Shown in pieces: positions 9,415 through 18,509 of a stretch of DNA of 64,000 nt. The DNA comes from Flavobacterium glaciei (lineage in GTDB: Bacteria; Bacteroidota; Bacteroidia; Flavobacteriales; Flavobacteriaceae). The stretch covers positions 162,421 through 226,420 of the forward strand of contig NZ_QQBA01000004.1 in the NCBI RefSeq assembly GCF_003350545.1, written 5' to 3'. The notes under the pieces are model-generated. The model saw only the letters and a list, made by a program, of their open reading frames with translations. It was not told where the DNA came from and made no database searches. A program made the translations under genes and the position numbers. Each line of letters begins with the position of its first letter. Within the stretch, counting starts at the first letter, position 1.

Positions 9415-9852
9415 TTGGATAAAATTCAGCAAAATATTCCCCCTTTTGTGCAACAGAATTGTGCATCAATTACTTTCAAAAAGTTGCTGTATGTGATGCT
9501 TTTTTTGACTGCGCTTGCTATTTATATAATGCAACGGTTGCAAATGCCACTGCCTACAATAATTAATAATTATGTTAATGATTTACTATTTCTCCCTCTC
9601 ACGTTAGGTGCAATCACATATCTCATACATTGGTTGAAAAAAGATGTATTTTTTGAGCTTTCGTTTGTTTTTGTTCTTTTATTAGCTAGCTGTTATTCTT
9701 TTTATTTTGAATATTATCTCCCAAGATTAAATCCAAGATATACGGCAGATTGGATTGATGTAATTCTCTATTTTTCAGGAGCATTTGCTTATTTTTTTTG
9801 CGGAAAGATAGAAAGCAGAAGGTTTTCTAAAGAGCGTTTTTTAATTTTATAG
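9415..9852 (+). CDS. Small multi-spanning membrane protein, unknown function
   Basis: The frame opens with TTG at 9415 after an in-frame stop at 9400, behind an A-rich stretch; the first ATG (codon 28) falls inside the first transmembrane helix, so TTG is the more sensible start. The 145 residues hold four hydrophobic helices and no recognisable motif. It sits 22 bases after the zinc-ribbon gene, so the pair may act together. No homologue name can be offered. Confidence 0.6.
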   Translation: MDKIQQNIPPFVQQNCASITFKKLLYVMLFLTALAIYIMQRLQMPLPTIINNYVNDLLFLPLTLGAITYLIHWLKKDVFFELSFVFVLLLASCYSFYFEYYLPRLNPRYTADWIDVILYFSGAFAYFFCGKIESRRFSKERFLIL

Positions 9853-9907
9853 CGGAGCATCGTTCGTTATTTTATATTTGTAACCTTAATCAAAGAAGTT
9901 TGTAATC

Positions 9908-10078
9908 ATGGCAAAAGGACCCGAAAAAAATACTAAAAACAAGGCTTTACATACCAAATTGCTCAATCGGAAAAAGGCTAAACTTCAAGAAGAAAAAAAA
10001 GAAAAAGCGTTGCGTTTGAGAGCTTTAGTTGCAAAAATGAATCAGAAAAAGAATAGTAACGAATCTGATGTAAGTTAA
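9908..10078 (+). CDS. Small basic coiled-coil protein, 56 residues
   Basis: ATG 9908 to TAA 10076-10078 encodes 56 residues starting MAKGPEKNTKNKALHTKLLN. The protein is very rich in Lys, Glu and Leu in a heptad-like pattern (about residues 14-48), so it is predicted to be a single charged helix with high pI, possibly nucleic-acid or ribosome associated. No domain is recognised. It has a start codon 8 bases after an A/G-rich RBS-like AAGAAG stretch, and clean codon use. A repeat-rich gap follows. Confidence 0.6.
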   Translation: MAKGPEKNTKNKALHTKLLNRKKAKLQEEKKEKALRLRALVAKMNQKKNSNESDVS

Positions 10079-10080
10079 AT

Positions 10081-10160
10081 GGTATCGCTGATCAATCTGT
10101 GCTAATCTGTGACACGAGCTAAAGCGAACTAGCAAAGCAAATCCGTGGCTAAAAAGAAAC
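10081..10160. repeat. ATCCGTG-type dispersed repeat, degenerate copy
   Basis: This intergenic stretch contains AATCTGTGCTAATCTGTGAC and AAATCCGTGGCTAAAAA, phrases shared with the repeat arms at 53092-53133, 53551-53592 and 55531-55678. It carries no ORF. Confidence 0.5.
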
Positions 10161-10218
10161 ATTTCGATTCTTCACTATTTTACCCGAAATTTGCAGCACA
10201 TATTAAAATACAAAACTT

Positions 10219-10758
10219 ATGGAATTCGGTAGAATAATTATTTCAGAAACTGCAATGAACAGTGAGAATCTTCAAGATGTGATTCACTCTAATATTTCGG
10301 TAATCAACCTAATGCGCGAGGAAGGCGTAAACGATGATTTGATTCACGAAGATGCCATAATGAGTTATTATTTAGATTATTATACCTCACAATATACCGA
10401 AGGAAATTTTGCTCAATTTGTGTATAATTCCGGTTGGGATAAAGAACTAAACGAATTAATCGAAGAAGGTTTGGCTTTGATTGGAGCCGAAAAGCATTTA
10501 GAATTGTTCCAACAACAATCCAAAAAAGTAAAATTAATGAGCAGCGTAAAGCTGAATAAATTCCTAAAAGGGAAACTGGAAGGCGTAAATCCTATCCGAG
10601 ATTTGCTCAACAACGACACTTTTTTCGAAATTGAAGAAAATCTGATTACGTTGAACGCTAATTTCTTAAAAACACACCCTGATTTTGAAGTTCTTTCTGT
10701 AGACGACATGTTTGCAACCTTAGAAGAATTTGTGGGTCATGAAATTAAAAGAGAGTAG
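10219..10758 (+). CDS. DMP19/DUF4375-like protein
   Basis: This 179-residue cytosolic protein shows no signal peptide or membrane segment. Residues around 50-80 read SYYLDYYTSQYTEGNFAQFV, resembling the DUF4375 (DMP19-like) signature in which a tyrosine- and glutamine-rich helix is followed by GGxxQFxxNS; here FAQFVYNSGWDKELNELIEEGL. The C-terminal half is acidic and helical. No enzymatic motif is seen. It is followed by an intergenic repeat and then serS on the same strand. Confidence 0.65.
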   Translation: MEFGRIIISETAMNSENLQDVIHSNISVINLMREEGVNDDLIHEDAIMSYYLDYYTSQYTEGNFAQFVYNSGWDKELNELIEEGLALIGAEKHLELFQQQSKKVKLMSSVKLNKFLKGKLEGVNPIRDLLNNDTFFEIEENLITLNANFLKTHPDFEVLSVDDMFATLEEFVGHEIKRE

Positions 10759-10771
10759 ACAAGAAATTAGT

Positions 10772-10884
10772 TGTTTCACAAAGACACGCCAAGAAAAAAC
10801 ACGAAGTTGCACTAAGAGATATAAAGGGAAAATCTAAAAAAAACTTTGTGAATCTCTGTGTCTCCTTTGTGAACCTTCGCGGAA
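10772..10884. repeat. CTTTGTGAA-type dispersed repeat
   Basis: The left part TTTCACAAAGACAC (10774-10787) is roughly complementary to the right part GTGTCTCCTTTGTGAA (10858-10873). The phrase CTTTGTGAA occurs twice here and again at 28970-29034, so this is a dispersed imperfect palindrome between the DUF4375-like gene and serS. Confidence 0.55.
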
Positions 10885-10953
10885 TAGCTTTTTGCAAATA
10901 CAAAGAATAAATTTTCAATTTAAACTTTCCCTCATTTCTATCAAACATTTCCT

Positions 10954-10961
10954 TAAATTTG
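10954..10961 (+). promoter_or_regulatory. -7 promoter element for serS
   Basis: TAAATTTG is an exact TAnnTTTG match 40 bases before the serS ATG; no clear -33 TTTG is present. Confidence 0.45.
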
Positions 10962-11001
10962 CTACCATTATTATAAAATTTAGCGTTAAAAAAATCAAGC
11001 T

Positions 11002-12273
11002 ATGTTACAAATCGCATTTATTAGAGAGAATCAAGAAAAAGTAATCACCGCTTTGGCAAAGAGAAACATCGATGCTACAAGTGTTGTTGAAGAAGTGGTA
11101 CAACTGGATGAAAAACGTCGCGCTACGCAAGTGGAGCTAGACAATATTTTATCCGAATCTAATAAATTATCCAAAGACATTGGCGAATTGATGAAAGCGG
11201 GTGAGAAATCGAAAGCCGCCATTCTTAAAGAAAAAACTGTTTTAAACAAAGAGAAAAGCAAAGCTCTAGCCGAAACTGCTGACGCACTTGCTGTTGAACT
11301 TTTAGAAAAATTATATACGTTACCCAATCTTCCTGCTGACATCGTTCCTGTTGGAAAAACACCAGAGGAAAACTTAAACGTTTTTGAAGAAGGTGAGATT
11401 CCAGTTTTGCATGAAGGAGCACAACCGCATTGGGAATTGGTAAAAAAATACGACATCATTGATTTCGAATTAGGAGTAAAAATCACAGGTGCAGGATTTC
11501 CGGTTTATAAAGGAAAAGGTGCGAAGTTACAGCGTGCCTTAATTAATTATTTCTTGGATAAAAATACAGCTGCAGGATACAATGAGGTTCAGGTTCCGCA
11601 CATGGTCAACGAAGCATCAGCTTATGGAACGGGACAATTGCCGGACAAAGAAGGGCAAATGTATCATGATAAAACCGATGATTTGTACTTGATTCCAACG
11701 GCTGAGGTTCCGGTAACGAATTTGTTTCGTGATGTGATTTTGAACGAAAATGAATTGCCCGTCTTAACTACGGCTTACACGCCTTGTTTCCGTCGTGAAG
11801 CAGGTTCTTACGGAGCACACGTTCGTGGATTGAACCGTTTACATCAATTTGATAAAGTGGAAATTGTACGTGTAGAACATCCTGACAAATCGTACGAAGC
11901 ATTAGAAGGAATGGTGGAACACGTTAAAAATATATTACAAGAATTGAAATTACCATATAGAATTTTGCGTCTTTGTGGTGGTGATATGGGCTTCACATCG
12001 GCTTTGACGTATGATTTCGAAGTGTTTTCTACAGCGCAAGATCGTTGGTTAGAAATTAGTTCGGTTTCTAATTTTGAGACTTTTCAAGCGAATCGTTTGA
12101 AATTGCGTTTCAAAGACAAAGACGGAAAAAACCAATTGGCTCACACCTTAAACGGAAGTGCATTGGCTTTGCCAAGAGTTTTGGCTGGAATTTTAGAAAA
12201 TTACCAAACTCCAGAAGGAATTGTAATCCCTGAGGTTTTACGTCCGTATTGCGGATTTGATATTATAGATTAA
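11002..12273 (+). CDS. serS: Seryl-tRNA synthetase
   Basis: The 423 residues match SerRS in full. Residues about 1-110 form the long antiparallel coiled coil that binds the variable arm of tRNA(Ser). The class II core follows with motif 2 TPCFRREAGSYG and LNRLHQFDKVE, and motif 3 near HTLNGSALALPRVLAGILE. The C-terminus IPEVLRPYCGFDII is the usual SerRS ending. The enzyme attaches serine to tRNA(Ser) and tRNA(Sec). It is preceded by a -7 element at 10954 and followed by a small hairpin, then the TPR gene. Confidence 0.97.
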   Translation: MLQIAFIRENQEKVITALAKRNIDATSVVEEVVQLDEKRRATQVELDNILSESNKLSKDIGELMKAGEKSKAAILKEKTVLNKEKSKALAETADALAVELLEKLYTLPNLPADIVPVGKTPEENLNVFEEGEIPVLHEGAQPHWELVKKYDIIDFELGVKITGAGFPVYKGKGAKLQRALINYFLDKNTAAGYNEVQVPHMVNEASAYGTGQLPDKEGQMYHDKTDDLYLIPTAEVPVTNLFRDVILNENELPVLTTAYTPCFRREAGSYGAHVRGLNRLHQFDKVEIVRVEHPDKSYEALEGMVEHVKNILQELKLPYRILRLCGGDMGFTSALTYDFEVFSTAQDRWLEISSVSNFETFQANRLKLRFKDKDGKNQLAHTLNGSALALPRVLAGILENYQTPEGIVIPEVLRPYCGFDIID

Positions 12274-12288
12274 TTAGTTTGCGGTTAT

Positions 12289-12315
12289 CAGTCACAGTTT
12301 ACAGCGCTGTGACTG
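12289..12315. repeat. CAGTCACAG hairpin between serS and the TPR gene
   Basis: CAGTCACAG (12289-12297) pairs perfectly with CTGTGACTG (12307-12315) over a 9-base loop. There is no T-run, so it is not a classical terminator. The phrase resembles the hairpin between atpD and atpC at 46531-46581, suggesting one repeat family. Confidence 0.5.
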
Positions 12316-12351
12316 AAAACTGTGAATGCGATAAAAAAACGAATATTGAAA

Positions 12352-14127
12352 ATGAAAAAACTCTTTCTACATATCACGCTGTTTTTTTCATTGCTTTGTT
12401 TTTCGCAAAACGAACAATTGGCGCAATATTATTATGACAAAGGCGATTTTGAAAAAGCAAAAATCAGCTATGAAGAATTGCTGAAAGAGATTCCATTAAA
12501 CTCCCAATATTTCTTAAGAATAATAGATTGTTCTCAGCAATTGCAACAGTTTGAAAGTGCCGAAAAAGCTATTCAAGAAAGGCTTAACAAGTACAATCAA
12601 GGAAATCTTTTAGTAGAATTAGGCTATAATTTTCAGTTACAAAAAAATGATGACAAAGCCAAAATGTACTACGAACAGGCTTTGGAACGAATCAAAAAAA
12701 ATCCGAATGAAGTCTACGGAATATCAAACGCTTTTGAGAAAAAAGTACTCCTCGATTACGCATTGAAATCCTACCAGACCGCTACGGAATTACAACCGAA
12801 CTTTAATTTTAATTATCAAATAGGATTGCTTTACGGTCAATTATCTAATATGGAAATGATGATTTCCACTTTTCTGGATGAAGCATTTGCCAATCCTCAA
12901 AACTCCATTAGAATCCAGAATCAATTGGTTCGTTTTATGGTTGACGAAGGCGATGCAAACTTCAATGAACTGTTGCGCAAAGCATTGATTATAAGAACCC
13001 AAAAAAATCAAGACCTTTTTTGGAATCATTATTTGAGTTGGTTTTATGTACAGCAAAAAGAATTCGAGAAAGCATTTATTCAGGAAAAAGCCATATACAA
13101 ACGCAATCCGGAATCGCTAACTAATATCGTCAATTTAGGACAACTTGCAATTGAAGAAGAGAATCAGGAGGCGGCTAAGGAAATTTTAGGATTTGTATTA
13201 GAAAACACCCAGGATTTAGAATTACTGATTCAAGCAAATTCGTATTTGGTGACCATGAAAATTGAAAAAGCATCCGAAAATGACTTTTCAGCCATCGCCA
13301 CAGAATTAGACGGTTTGTTGAAGCAATTCGAAATAAGTCCTTTTACCTTATCTTTGCAGCTGATTCAGGCGCATTTCACAGCATTTAATCTAAAAAAACC
13401 AGAAGAAGGAAAGGCAATTGTCAAGAGAGCATTGGAATTGAAATTGAATGATTATGAAGTGGCTAAAGCCAAAATGGAACTGGCAGATATTTTGCTTTAT
13501 GAAGAAAAATTCAATCAGGCTTTGATTTATTATTCCCAGATTGAATTGGATTTAAAGAATGATGTAATGGCGCATGAGGCCACTTTAAAAGCCGCAAAAA
13601 CGAGTTATTTCAAAACTGATTTTGCGTGGGCATTGAAACAGTTTAAGGAATTGAAATCCGCGAATACGCAGTTGATTGCCAATGATGCTTTGGAATATTT
13701 TCTGTTAATCAACGACAATACTGTTGCTGATTCGACACAAACTGCTTTGAAGCAATTTGCAAAAGGAGATTATCTGTTGTATCAAAACAGGAATCAGGAA
13801 GCTATTGCGCAGTTTCAATCGATTTTAAAAAATCATAAAGGACAGGAAATAGAGGCTGTGACTTTGTTAAGATTAGGAAAAATATACGAAAAGGAAAGTG
13901 ATTTTGCTTTGGCTTTAAGCCAATACCAAATGATTATAGACCAACATAGCGACGGAATTTACATAGACGAAGCGTTGTATTTTTCGGCAGAAATTTATAA
14001 CAAGCAATTGTTGCCTGAAAAAGCGAAGCCACTATATGAAAAGGTATTGTTCAATCATCAGGACAGTATTTATTTTGTAGAAGCCCGGAAGAAATTCAGA
14101 CAATTGCGAGGAGACACTAATTTATAA
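12352..14127 (+). CDS. Secreted tetratricopeptide repeat protein
   Basis: ATG 12352 opens MKKLFLHITLFFSLLCFSQN, a signal peptide; the GTG ten codons upstream lies in the serS-distal hairpin region and is rejected. The 591 residues are almost wholly helical, with TPR motifs visible at AQYYYDKGDFEKAKISYEEL, in the middle (IYKRNPES, ALIYYSQIELDL) and near the end (GKIYEKESDFALALSQYQ, KPLYEKVLF). It is probably a periplasmic scaffold. In Flavobacteria a gene of this type sits near serS and DUF4286. Exact role unknown. Confidence 0.85.
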   Translation: MKKLFLHITLFFSLLCFSQNEQLAQYYYDKGDFEKAKISYEELLKEIPLNSQYFLRIIDCSQQLQQFESAEKAIQERLNKYNQGNLLVELGYNFQLQKNDDKAKMYYEQALERIKKNPNEVYGISNAFEKKVLLDYALKSYQTATELQPNFNFNYQIGLLYGQLSNMEMMISTFLDEAFANPQNSIRIQNQLVRFMVDEGDANFNELLRKALIIRTQKNQDLFWNHYLSWFYVQQKEFEKAFIQEKAIYKRNPESLTNIVNLGQLAIEEENQEAAKEILGFVLENTQDLELLIQANSYLVTMKIEKASENDFSAIATELDGLLKQFEISPFTLSLQLIQAHFTAFNLKKPEEGKAIVKRALELKLNDYEVAKAKMELADILLYEEKFNQALIYYSQIELDLKNDVMAHEATLKAAKTSYFKTDFAWALKQFKELKSANTQLIANDALEYFLLINDNTVADSTQTALKQFAKGDYLLYQNRNQEAIAQFQSILKNHKGQEIEAVTLLRLGKIYEKESDFALALSQYQMIIDQHSDGIYIDEALYFSAEIYNKQLLPEKAKPLYEKVLFNHQDSIYFVEARKKFRQLRGDTNL

Positions 14128-14196
14128 AAACAGATTACTTAGATTCTTGGATTTTTTGAAAAGTCTAATAATCTAATAATCTAACAATCAAAAAAA

Positions 14197-14511
14197 ATGA
14201 TACTATACAACGTTACCACAAACATACATGAAAGCGTTCACGATCAATGGATGATTTGGATGCAACACAAGCATATTCCTGAAATTTTGGCTACGGGAAA
14301 ATTCTCTTCGGCAAGAATGGTACGAGTATTAATTGAAGAGGAAATGGGCGGAGTTACGTATTCCGTTCAATATACGACGGACAGCAAAGAAACTCTGGAG
14401 AAATACTACCAAGAAGATGCACCGGGTTTTCGGGAAGAAGGAGCGAAGTTGTTTGGCGATAAAATGTTGGCGTTTAGAACAGAATTAGAGCTGATTGCAG
14501 ATTATAAATAG
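14197..14511 (+). CDS. DUF4286 family protein
   Basis: This 104-residue cytosolic protein begins MILYNVTTNIHESVHDQW and has the SVQYTTDSKETLEKYYQ segment, typical of DUF4286, a ferredoxin-like alpha/beta fold of about 100 residues found in Bacteroidota. Function is not known. In other Flavobacteria, from memory, it lies directly before rsmA; here two small genes intervene at 14514-15177. It may share a transcript with the upstream TPR gene (gap 69 bases). Confidence 0.85.
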   Translation: MILYNVTTNIHESVHDQWMIWMQHKHIPEILATGKFSSARMVRVLIEEEMGGVTYSVQYTTDSKETLEKYYQEDAPGFREEGAKLFGDKMLAFRTELELIADYK

Positions 14512-14513
14512 CC

Positions 14514-14696
14514 ATGGAACTCCATTTTCAAACCAAAGAAGAAAGCAACAGAAAACAATTGGATGATTTTTTGAAATTATCCAAAGCAGAACGTTTTTAT
14601 CAATTTTTGCGTTTGATGGAAAAGGTTAATCAATTTCCAATGAAGCATAAAAACGATATTAATTCGAATTTTATTATTCAAATAAAAGCAAGCTGA
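14514..14696 (+). CDS. Small unknown protein paired with a nucleotidyltransferase
   Basis: This 60-residue protein begins two bases after the DUF4286 stop and ends one base before the start of the nucleotidyltransferase gene, so the pair is almost certainly translationally coupled. The sequence is polar and helical with an LSKAERFYQFLRLMEKVNQF segment. It has no DNA-binding motif I can name. Its size, place and coupling fit an antitoxin or partner of the downstream nucleotidyltransferase, but that is inference from arrangement only. Confidence 0.72.
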   Translation: MELHFQTKEESNRKQLDDFLKLSKAERFYQFLRLMEKVNQFPMKHKNDINSNFIIQIKAS

Positions 14697-14697
14697 T

Positions 14698-15177
14698 ATG
14701 TTTCAAAAATGGGAAGAAAATATCAATCAATTTATTTCTACAGCTAATAAGCATAAAGTAAGAATGTTGATGGTTGGCGGAGGAGCAGTAAATTTCCATG
14801 GATACCAGCGCCATTCTGCGGATGTCGATTTTTGGATAGAGACTACGGATGAAAATTTTAAAAAATTAGTAGCCGTTTTTAATGAAATGGGATATGAAAT
14901 TGATGATTTCCCCGAAAATGTAAAAAATCAAGAACAAAACATTTCCGTTAAATTCTCTCCTGTAGACTTGGATTTAGAATTAATTACAAAATTTTCTGTA
15001 AATAAAACTTTTGCAGAAGCATTTGAAAGCAGCGAAGAAGTACAAGTGAATGACAATCTTTTTTTGAAATGGAATGTACTGTCACTAGAGGATTTAATAA
15101 CAAGCAAAATTAAAGCAAATAGACCTAAGGATTTATTGGATATTCAGCAATTGCTAGAAATAAACAAAAAACAATAA
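14698..15177 (+). CDS. Nucleotidyltransferase-fold protein (AbiEii/DUF6036-like)
   Basis: The 159-residue protein shows the minimal polymerase-beta-like nucleotidyltransferase pattern: [13 protein letters not shown] (the GG motif, residues 27-30), the ADVDFW motif with Asp42 and Asp44 as metal ligands, and a third acidic stretch DLDLE at 90-94. The C-terminal [21 protein letters not shown] matches the ending of the AbiEii/DUF6036 relatives. Such proteins transfer nucleotides to tRNA or protein, often as toxins. All three carboxylates are present, so it should be active. The gene is coupled to the 60-residue upstream gene. Confidence 0.82.
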   Translation: MFQKWEENINQFISTANKHKVRMLMVGGGAVNFHGYQRHSADVDFWIETTDENFKKLVAVFNEMGYEIDDFPENVKNQEQNISVKFSPVDLDLELITKFSVNKTFAEAFESSEEVQVNDNLFLKWNVLSLEDLITSKIKANRPKDLLDIQQLLEINKKQ

Positions 15178-15217
15178 AATTAGGACAATAAAAAATACTG
15201 AAAGTATTCAGCATAAT

Positions 15218-15997
15218 ATGGAAAAAGTAACAGCCAAAAAACACCTCGGACAACACTTCTTGAAAGACGAAAGCATTGCAAAAGATATTGCTGACACGTT
15301 AAATTTAGAAGGATATGATGATGTATTAGAGATAGGTCCAGGAATGGGAGTTTTGACAAAATATTTGTTGGATAAACCGGTGAACACCTACGTTATTGAA
15401 ATCGATACGGAATCAGTGACGTATTTGGACCAGAATTATCCAAAATTAAAAGACAGAATCATTTCTAAAGATTTTTTGAAATACAATGTCAACGATGTTT
15501 TTGAAGGGAAACAATTCGCGATTATTGGGAATTTCCCGTATAATATCTCGACACAGATTGTGTTTAGAACATTGGAGTACCGCGATCAGATTCCGGAATT
15601 TGCAGGAATGTTTCAGAAAGAAGTGGCGCAACGTATTTGTGAAAAAAAGGGAACAAAAGCGTATGGAATTCTGTCCGTTTTGGTTCAGGCTTTTTATGAT
15701 GCCGAATATTTATTCACGGTAGATGAAAATGTATTTATTCCGCCACCTAAGGTAAAATCAGGTGTTTTACGTTTGCGTAGAAAGAAAGATTATAGCTTGC
15801 CTTGCGGCGAAAAATTATTTTTTACGGTAGTAAAAACGGCTTTTCAACAACGACGCAAAACGTTACGAAATAGTTTGAAAACCTTAAATTTGTCGGATAG
15901 TTTGAGAGAGGATGAGATTTTCAACCTTCGACCAGAACAATTAAATGTAGAACAGTTCATAGCACTTACCCAAAAAATAGAAGCCGATGGAGTTTAA
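15218..15997 (+). CDS. rsmA: 16S rRNA A1518/A1519 dimethyltransferase
   Basis: The 259 residues carry [12 protein letters not shown] at the N-terminus, SAM motif [15 protein letters not shown], the catalytic motif NFPYNIS, and the C-terminal helical domain with [13 protein letters not shown]. The enzyme dimethylates two adjacent adenines in helix 45 of 16S rRNA during 30S maturation (KsgA family). The 3' end overlaps the mgtE start by 11 bases, so the two are translationally coupled. Confidence 0.97.
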   Translation: MEKVTAKKHLGQHFLKDESIAKDIADTLNLEGYDDVLEIGPGMGVLTKYLLDKPVNTYVIEIDTESVTYLDQNYPKLKDRIISKDFLKYNVNDVFEGKQFAIIGNFPYNISTQIVFRTLEYRDQIPEFAGMFQKEVAQRICEKKGTKAYGILSVLVQAFYDAEYLFTVDENVFIPPPKVKSGVLRLRRKKDYSLPCGEKLFFTVVKTAFQQRRKTLRNSLKTLNLSDSLREDEIFNLRPEQLNVEQFIALTQKIEADGV

Positions 15998-17339
15998 AAT
16001 CAGCAAAGAATTAATACAAGAATTAGAGCTACTCATTCAAAGTAAAAACGACCAACAGCTGGAAGTGATTTTGAATGATATGCACCATGCTGATATTGCC
16101 GAGATTCTTGATGAGCTTGATTTTAATGAAGCAACCTATATTTTTAAAGTATTAGACAGTGAAAAAACCGCTGAAATTCTTCTGGAACTCGAAGATGATT
16201 TGCGGGAGAATATTCTAAGCAGGCTTTCGGCAAAGGAGATTGCGGAAGAATTAGATGAGCTGGAAACCAATGATGCTGCTGATATTATTGCGGAGCTTTC
16301 GCAAGATTTGAAAGCTGAGGTAATATCAGAACTTCAAGATGTGGAGCATGCGAAAGATATTGTAGACTTGTTGCGTTATGACGAAGATACAGCTGGTGGA
16401 ATCATGCATAAGGAATTGGTTAAAGTCAATGAAAATTGGAACGTACTTACGTGTGTAAAAGAAATGCGCATTCAAGCCGAAAATATTTCCAGAGTCCATT
16501 CGATTTATGTGGTGGATGACGAAGATAGATTGAAAGGGCGTTTGTCGCTGAAAGACTTGTTGACCACTTCTTCTAGAACTCCCATTAATGATGTTTACAT
16601 TCGAAAATTAAATTCAGTTAAAGTAGATACTGAAGATGTTGAGGTGGCCAGAATCATGCAAAAATACGATTTAGAAGCCATTCCTGTTGTGGATGAATTG
16701 GGAAGATTAGTGGGTCGAATCACAATTGATGATATCGTAGATGTAATCAAGGACGAAGCCGATGAGGATTACCAGTTAGCAGCGGGTATCTCGCAAGATG
16801 TTGAGGCAGACGACAGCATATTTGAGCATACAAAAGCAAGATTGCCGTGGTTGGTTTTAGCTCTTTTAGGAGGTTTTATCTCCGTAAAAGTGCTTGGATT
16901 ATTTGAAGGAGCGATGCTGGAACACGGAAATTTATTCTTTTTTACGCCTCTAGTTGCGGCAATGGCAGGAAATGTTGGGGTACAATCATCTGCAATTATT
17001 GTGCAGGGTTTGGCAAATAATACGTTGAGTGGTTCATTATTTAATAGATTGGTCAAAGAAGTGTCGCTGAGTTTGTTAAACGGAGTGATTCTGGCCACGA
17101 TATTATTTCTAGGAAGTCATTTTCTGTTAAACGTAGAAATTATAATAGGAGTTATTGTTACTGTAGCATTGATGTCGGTAATTATTATTGCTTCATTAAT
17201 AGGAACTTTTGTTCCATTATTATTGGATAAATTTGGTATTGACCCCGCCTTAGCTACAGGGCCGTTCATCACAACGAGCAATGATATTTGTGGAATTCTA
17301 ATTTATTTTTCGATAGCAAAAATGATTCTGGGATTTTAA
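15987..17339 (+). CDS. mgtE: Magnesium transporter MgtE
   Basis: The 450 residues follow the MgtE plan: an N-terminal right-handed helical domain with [15 protein letters not shown] and [14 protein letters not shown] repeats (about 1-130), two CBS domains (about 130-255, including [14 protein letters not shown] and [16 protein letters not shown]), a plug helix, and five transmembrane helices (about 285-450). The ion-pore region holds the conserved [17 protein letters not shown] and [16 protein letters not shown]. It is a Mg2+-gated channel of the inner membrane. It overlaps rsmA by 11 bases. Confidence 0.96.
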   Translation: MEFKISKELIQELELLIQSKNDQQLEVILNDMHHADIAEILDELDFNEATYIFKVLDSEKTAEILLELEDDLRENILSRLSAKEIAEELDELETNDAADIIAELSQDLKAEVISELQDVEHAKDIVDLLRYDEDTAGGIMHKELVKVNENWNVLTCVKEMRIQAENISRVHSIYVVDDEDRLKGRLSLKDLLTTSSRTPINDVYIRKLNSVKVDTEDVEVARIMQKYDLEAIPVVDELGRLVGRITIDDIVDVIKDEADEDYQLAAGISQDVEADDSIFEHTKARLPWLVLALLGGFISVKVLGLFEGAMLEHGNLFFFTPLVAAMAGNVGVQSSAIIVQGLANNTLSGSLFNRLVKEVSLSLLNGVILATILFLGSHFLLNVEIIIGVIVTVALMSVIIIASLIGTFVPLLLDKFGIDPALATGPFITTSNDICGILIYFSIAKMILGF

Positions 17340-17488
17340 AAGAGAATAGAACAAAGAAGAAAGATAATAGAATATTGAGAGAAAATTCAACAAAAAACTA
17401 ATACAACTATAACTACACAACCAACACTTTTCCCTAATTACTCACTATACATTGGAGAGAGTTAGGGAGAGGAAAAACCACAACCAGC

Positions 17489-18265
17489 ATGAAAGTACAC
17501 ATCATTGGCGGCGGAAACTTAGGTGTTTCTATCGCATTAGGATTATCAAAATTTTCAACAGAAAATCAGGTTACCGTAACCAGAAGAAATACATCAAGCA
17601 TTCTATACCTTGAAAAATTAGGCGCCACGGTTTCAACAAATAATACACATCAGATTCAGGAAGCCGATGTCATTATTCTAACTATAAAACCCTACCAAGT
17701 AGATACTGTTTTAGCCGAAATTCTCCCTGTAATTTCAAATAAAATTATCGCTTCGGCTGTGAGTGGATTATCAATAGAAAATTTACAAAACAAAATCGGA
17801 GCGGCCAATAGTGCCATCCGAATAATGCCCAATATTGCGGCACAATTTGGCGCGTCAGCCACTTGTATTGCGTTCCATGAAAAAGATAAAGACAAGGCAC
17901 AGGATATAGTTTCTCTTTTCCAAAGTTTGGGAACCGCTCCTATAATTGACGAAAAATTAATGGATGCAGCAACCGTTTTAGCGGCTAGCGGAACTGCTTT
18001 TGCATTGCGTTACATTCGTGCTTCTATGCAAGCCGGAATCGAAATAGGATTTGACTGGCAAACTGCTCTGGCCATATCTGCACAAACTGTAAAAGGCGCT
18101 GCCGAAATGTTGTTGGAAGAAAAAGTACACCCAGAACAATTAATAGATCGCGTAACTACTCCACAAGGCTGTACCATTGCGGGATTGAACGAAATGGAAA
18201 TGCACGGATTCAGTTCGTCCTTGATTCGAGGAATCAAAACGTCATTGAAACAAATCAAGGGGTAA
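17489..18265 (+). CDS. proC: Pyrroline-5-carboxylate reductase
   Basis: The 258 residues begin MKVHIIGGGNLGVSIALGL with the Rossmann GxGxxG. Later landmarks are ILTIKPYQVD, VSGLSIENLQ, RIMPNIAAQFG and the C-terminal signature helix with VTTPQGCTIAGLNEME. It reduces pyrroline-5-carboxylate to proline with NAD(P)H, the last step of proline synthesis. It is slightly short compared with E. coli ProC (269), which is normal for this phylum. A 149-base gap separates it from mgtE, and a strong hairpin follows. Confidence 0.95.
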   Translation: MKVHIIGGGNLGVSIALGLSKFSTENQVTVTRRNTSSILYLEKLGATVSTNNTHQIQEADVIILTIKPYQVDTVLAEILPVISNKIIASAVSGLSIENLQNKIGAANSAIRIMPNIAAQFGASATCIAFHEKDKDKAQDIVSLFQSLGTAPIIDEKLMDAATVLAASGTAFALRYIRASMQAGIEIGFDWQTALAISAQTVKGAAEMLLEEKVHPEQLIDRVTTPQGCTIAGLNEMEMHGFSSSLIRGIKTSLKQIKG

Positions 18266-18376
18266 GTTTACTTTAGGTATGTCTTTATCCGTAAATTATT
18301 GATGGCATTTTTTCAAAAACGGTTGATGTTTTAACGAGTTAATTTATAAAGATTTATAGACAAATCTCTAAATAGA

Positions 18377-18443
18377 AATTGCCTAACCATTAATTAAGAT
18401 TCTGAAATTGGTATCTTAATTAATAGTTAGGCAATTTTTTTTT
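18377..18443 (+). terminator. Long hairpin terminator after proC
   Basis: AAATTGCCTAAC (18377-18388) pairs with GTTAGGCAATTT (18426-18437), and an inner stem TTAATTAAGAT / ATCTTAATTAA extends it; a T-rich run follows. It lies between proC and the convergent DUF2383 gene and may serve both. Confidence 0.8.
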
Positions 18444-18509
18444 CTTGTAATAAATAGAACTAACGGGCAGTAAATGAATTTTGACTAATGTCCTTTGCCA
18501 TAAAAAGAT

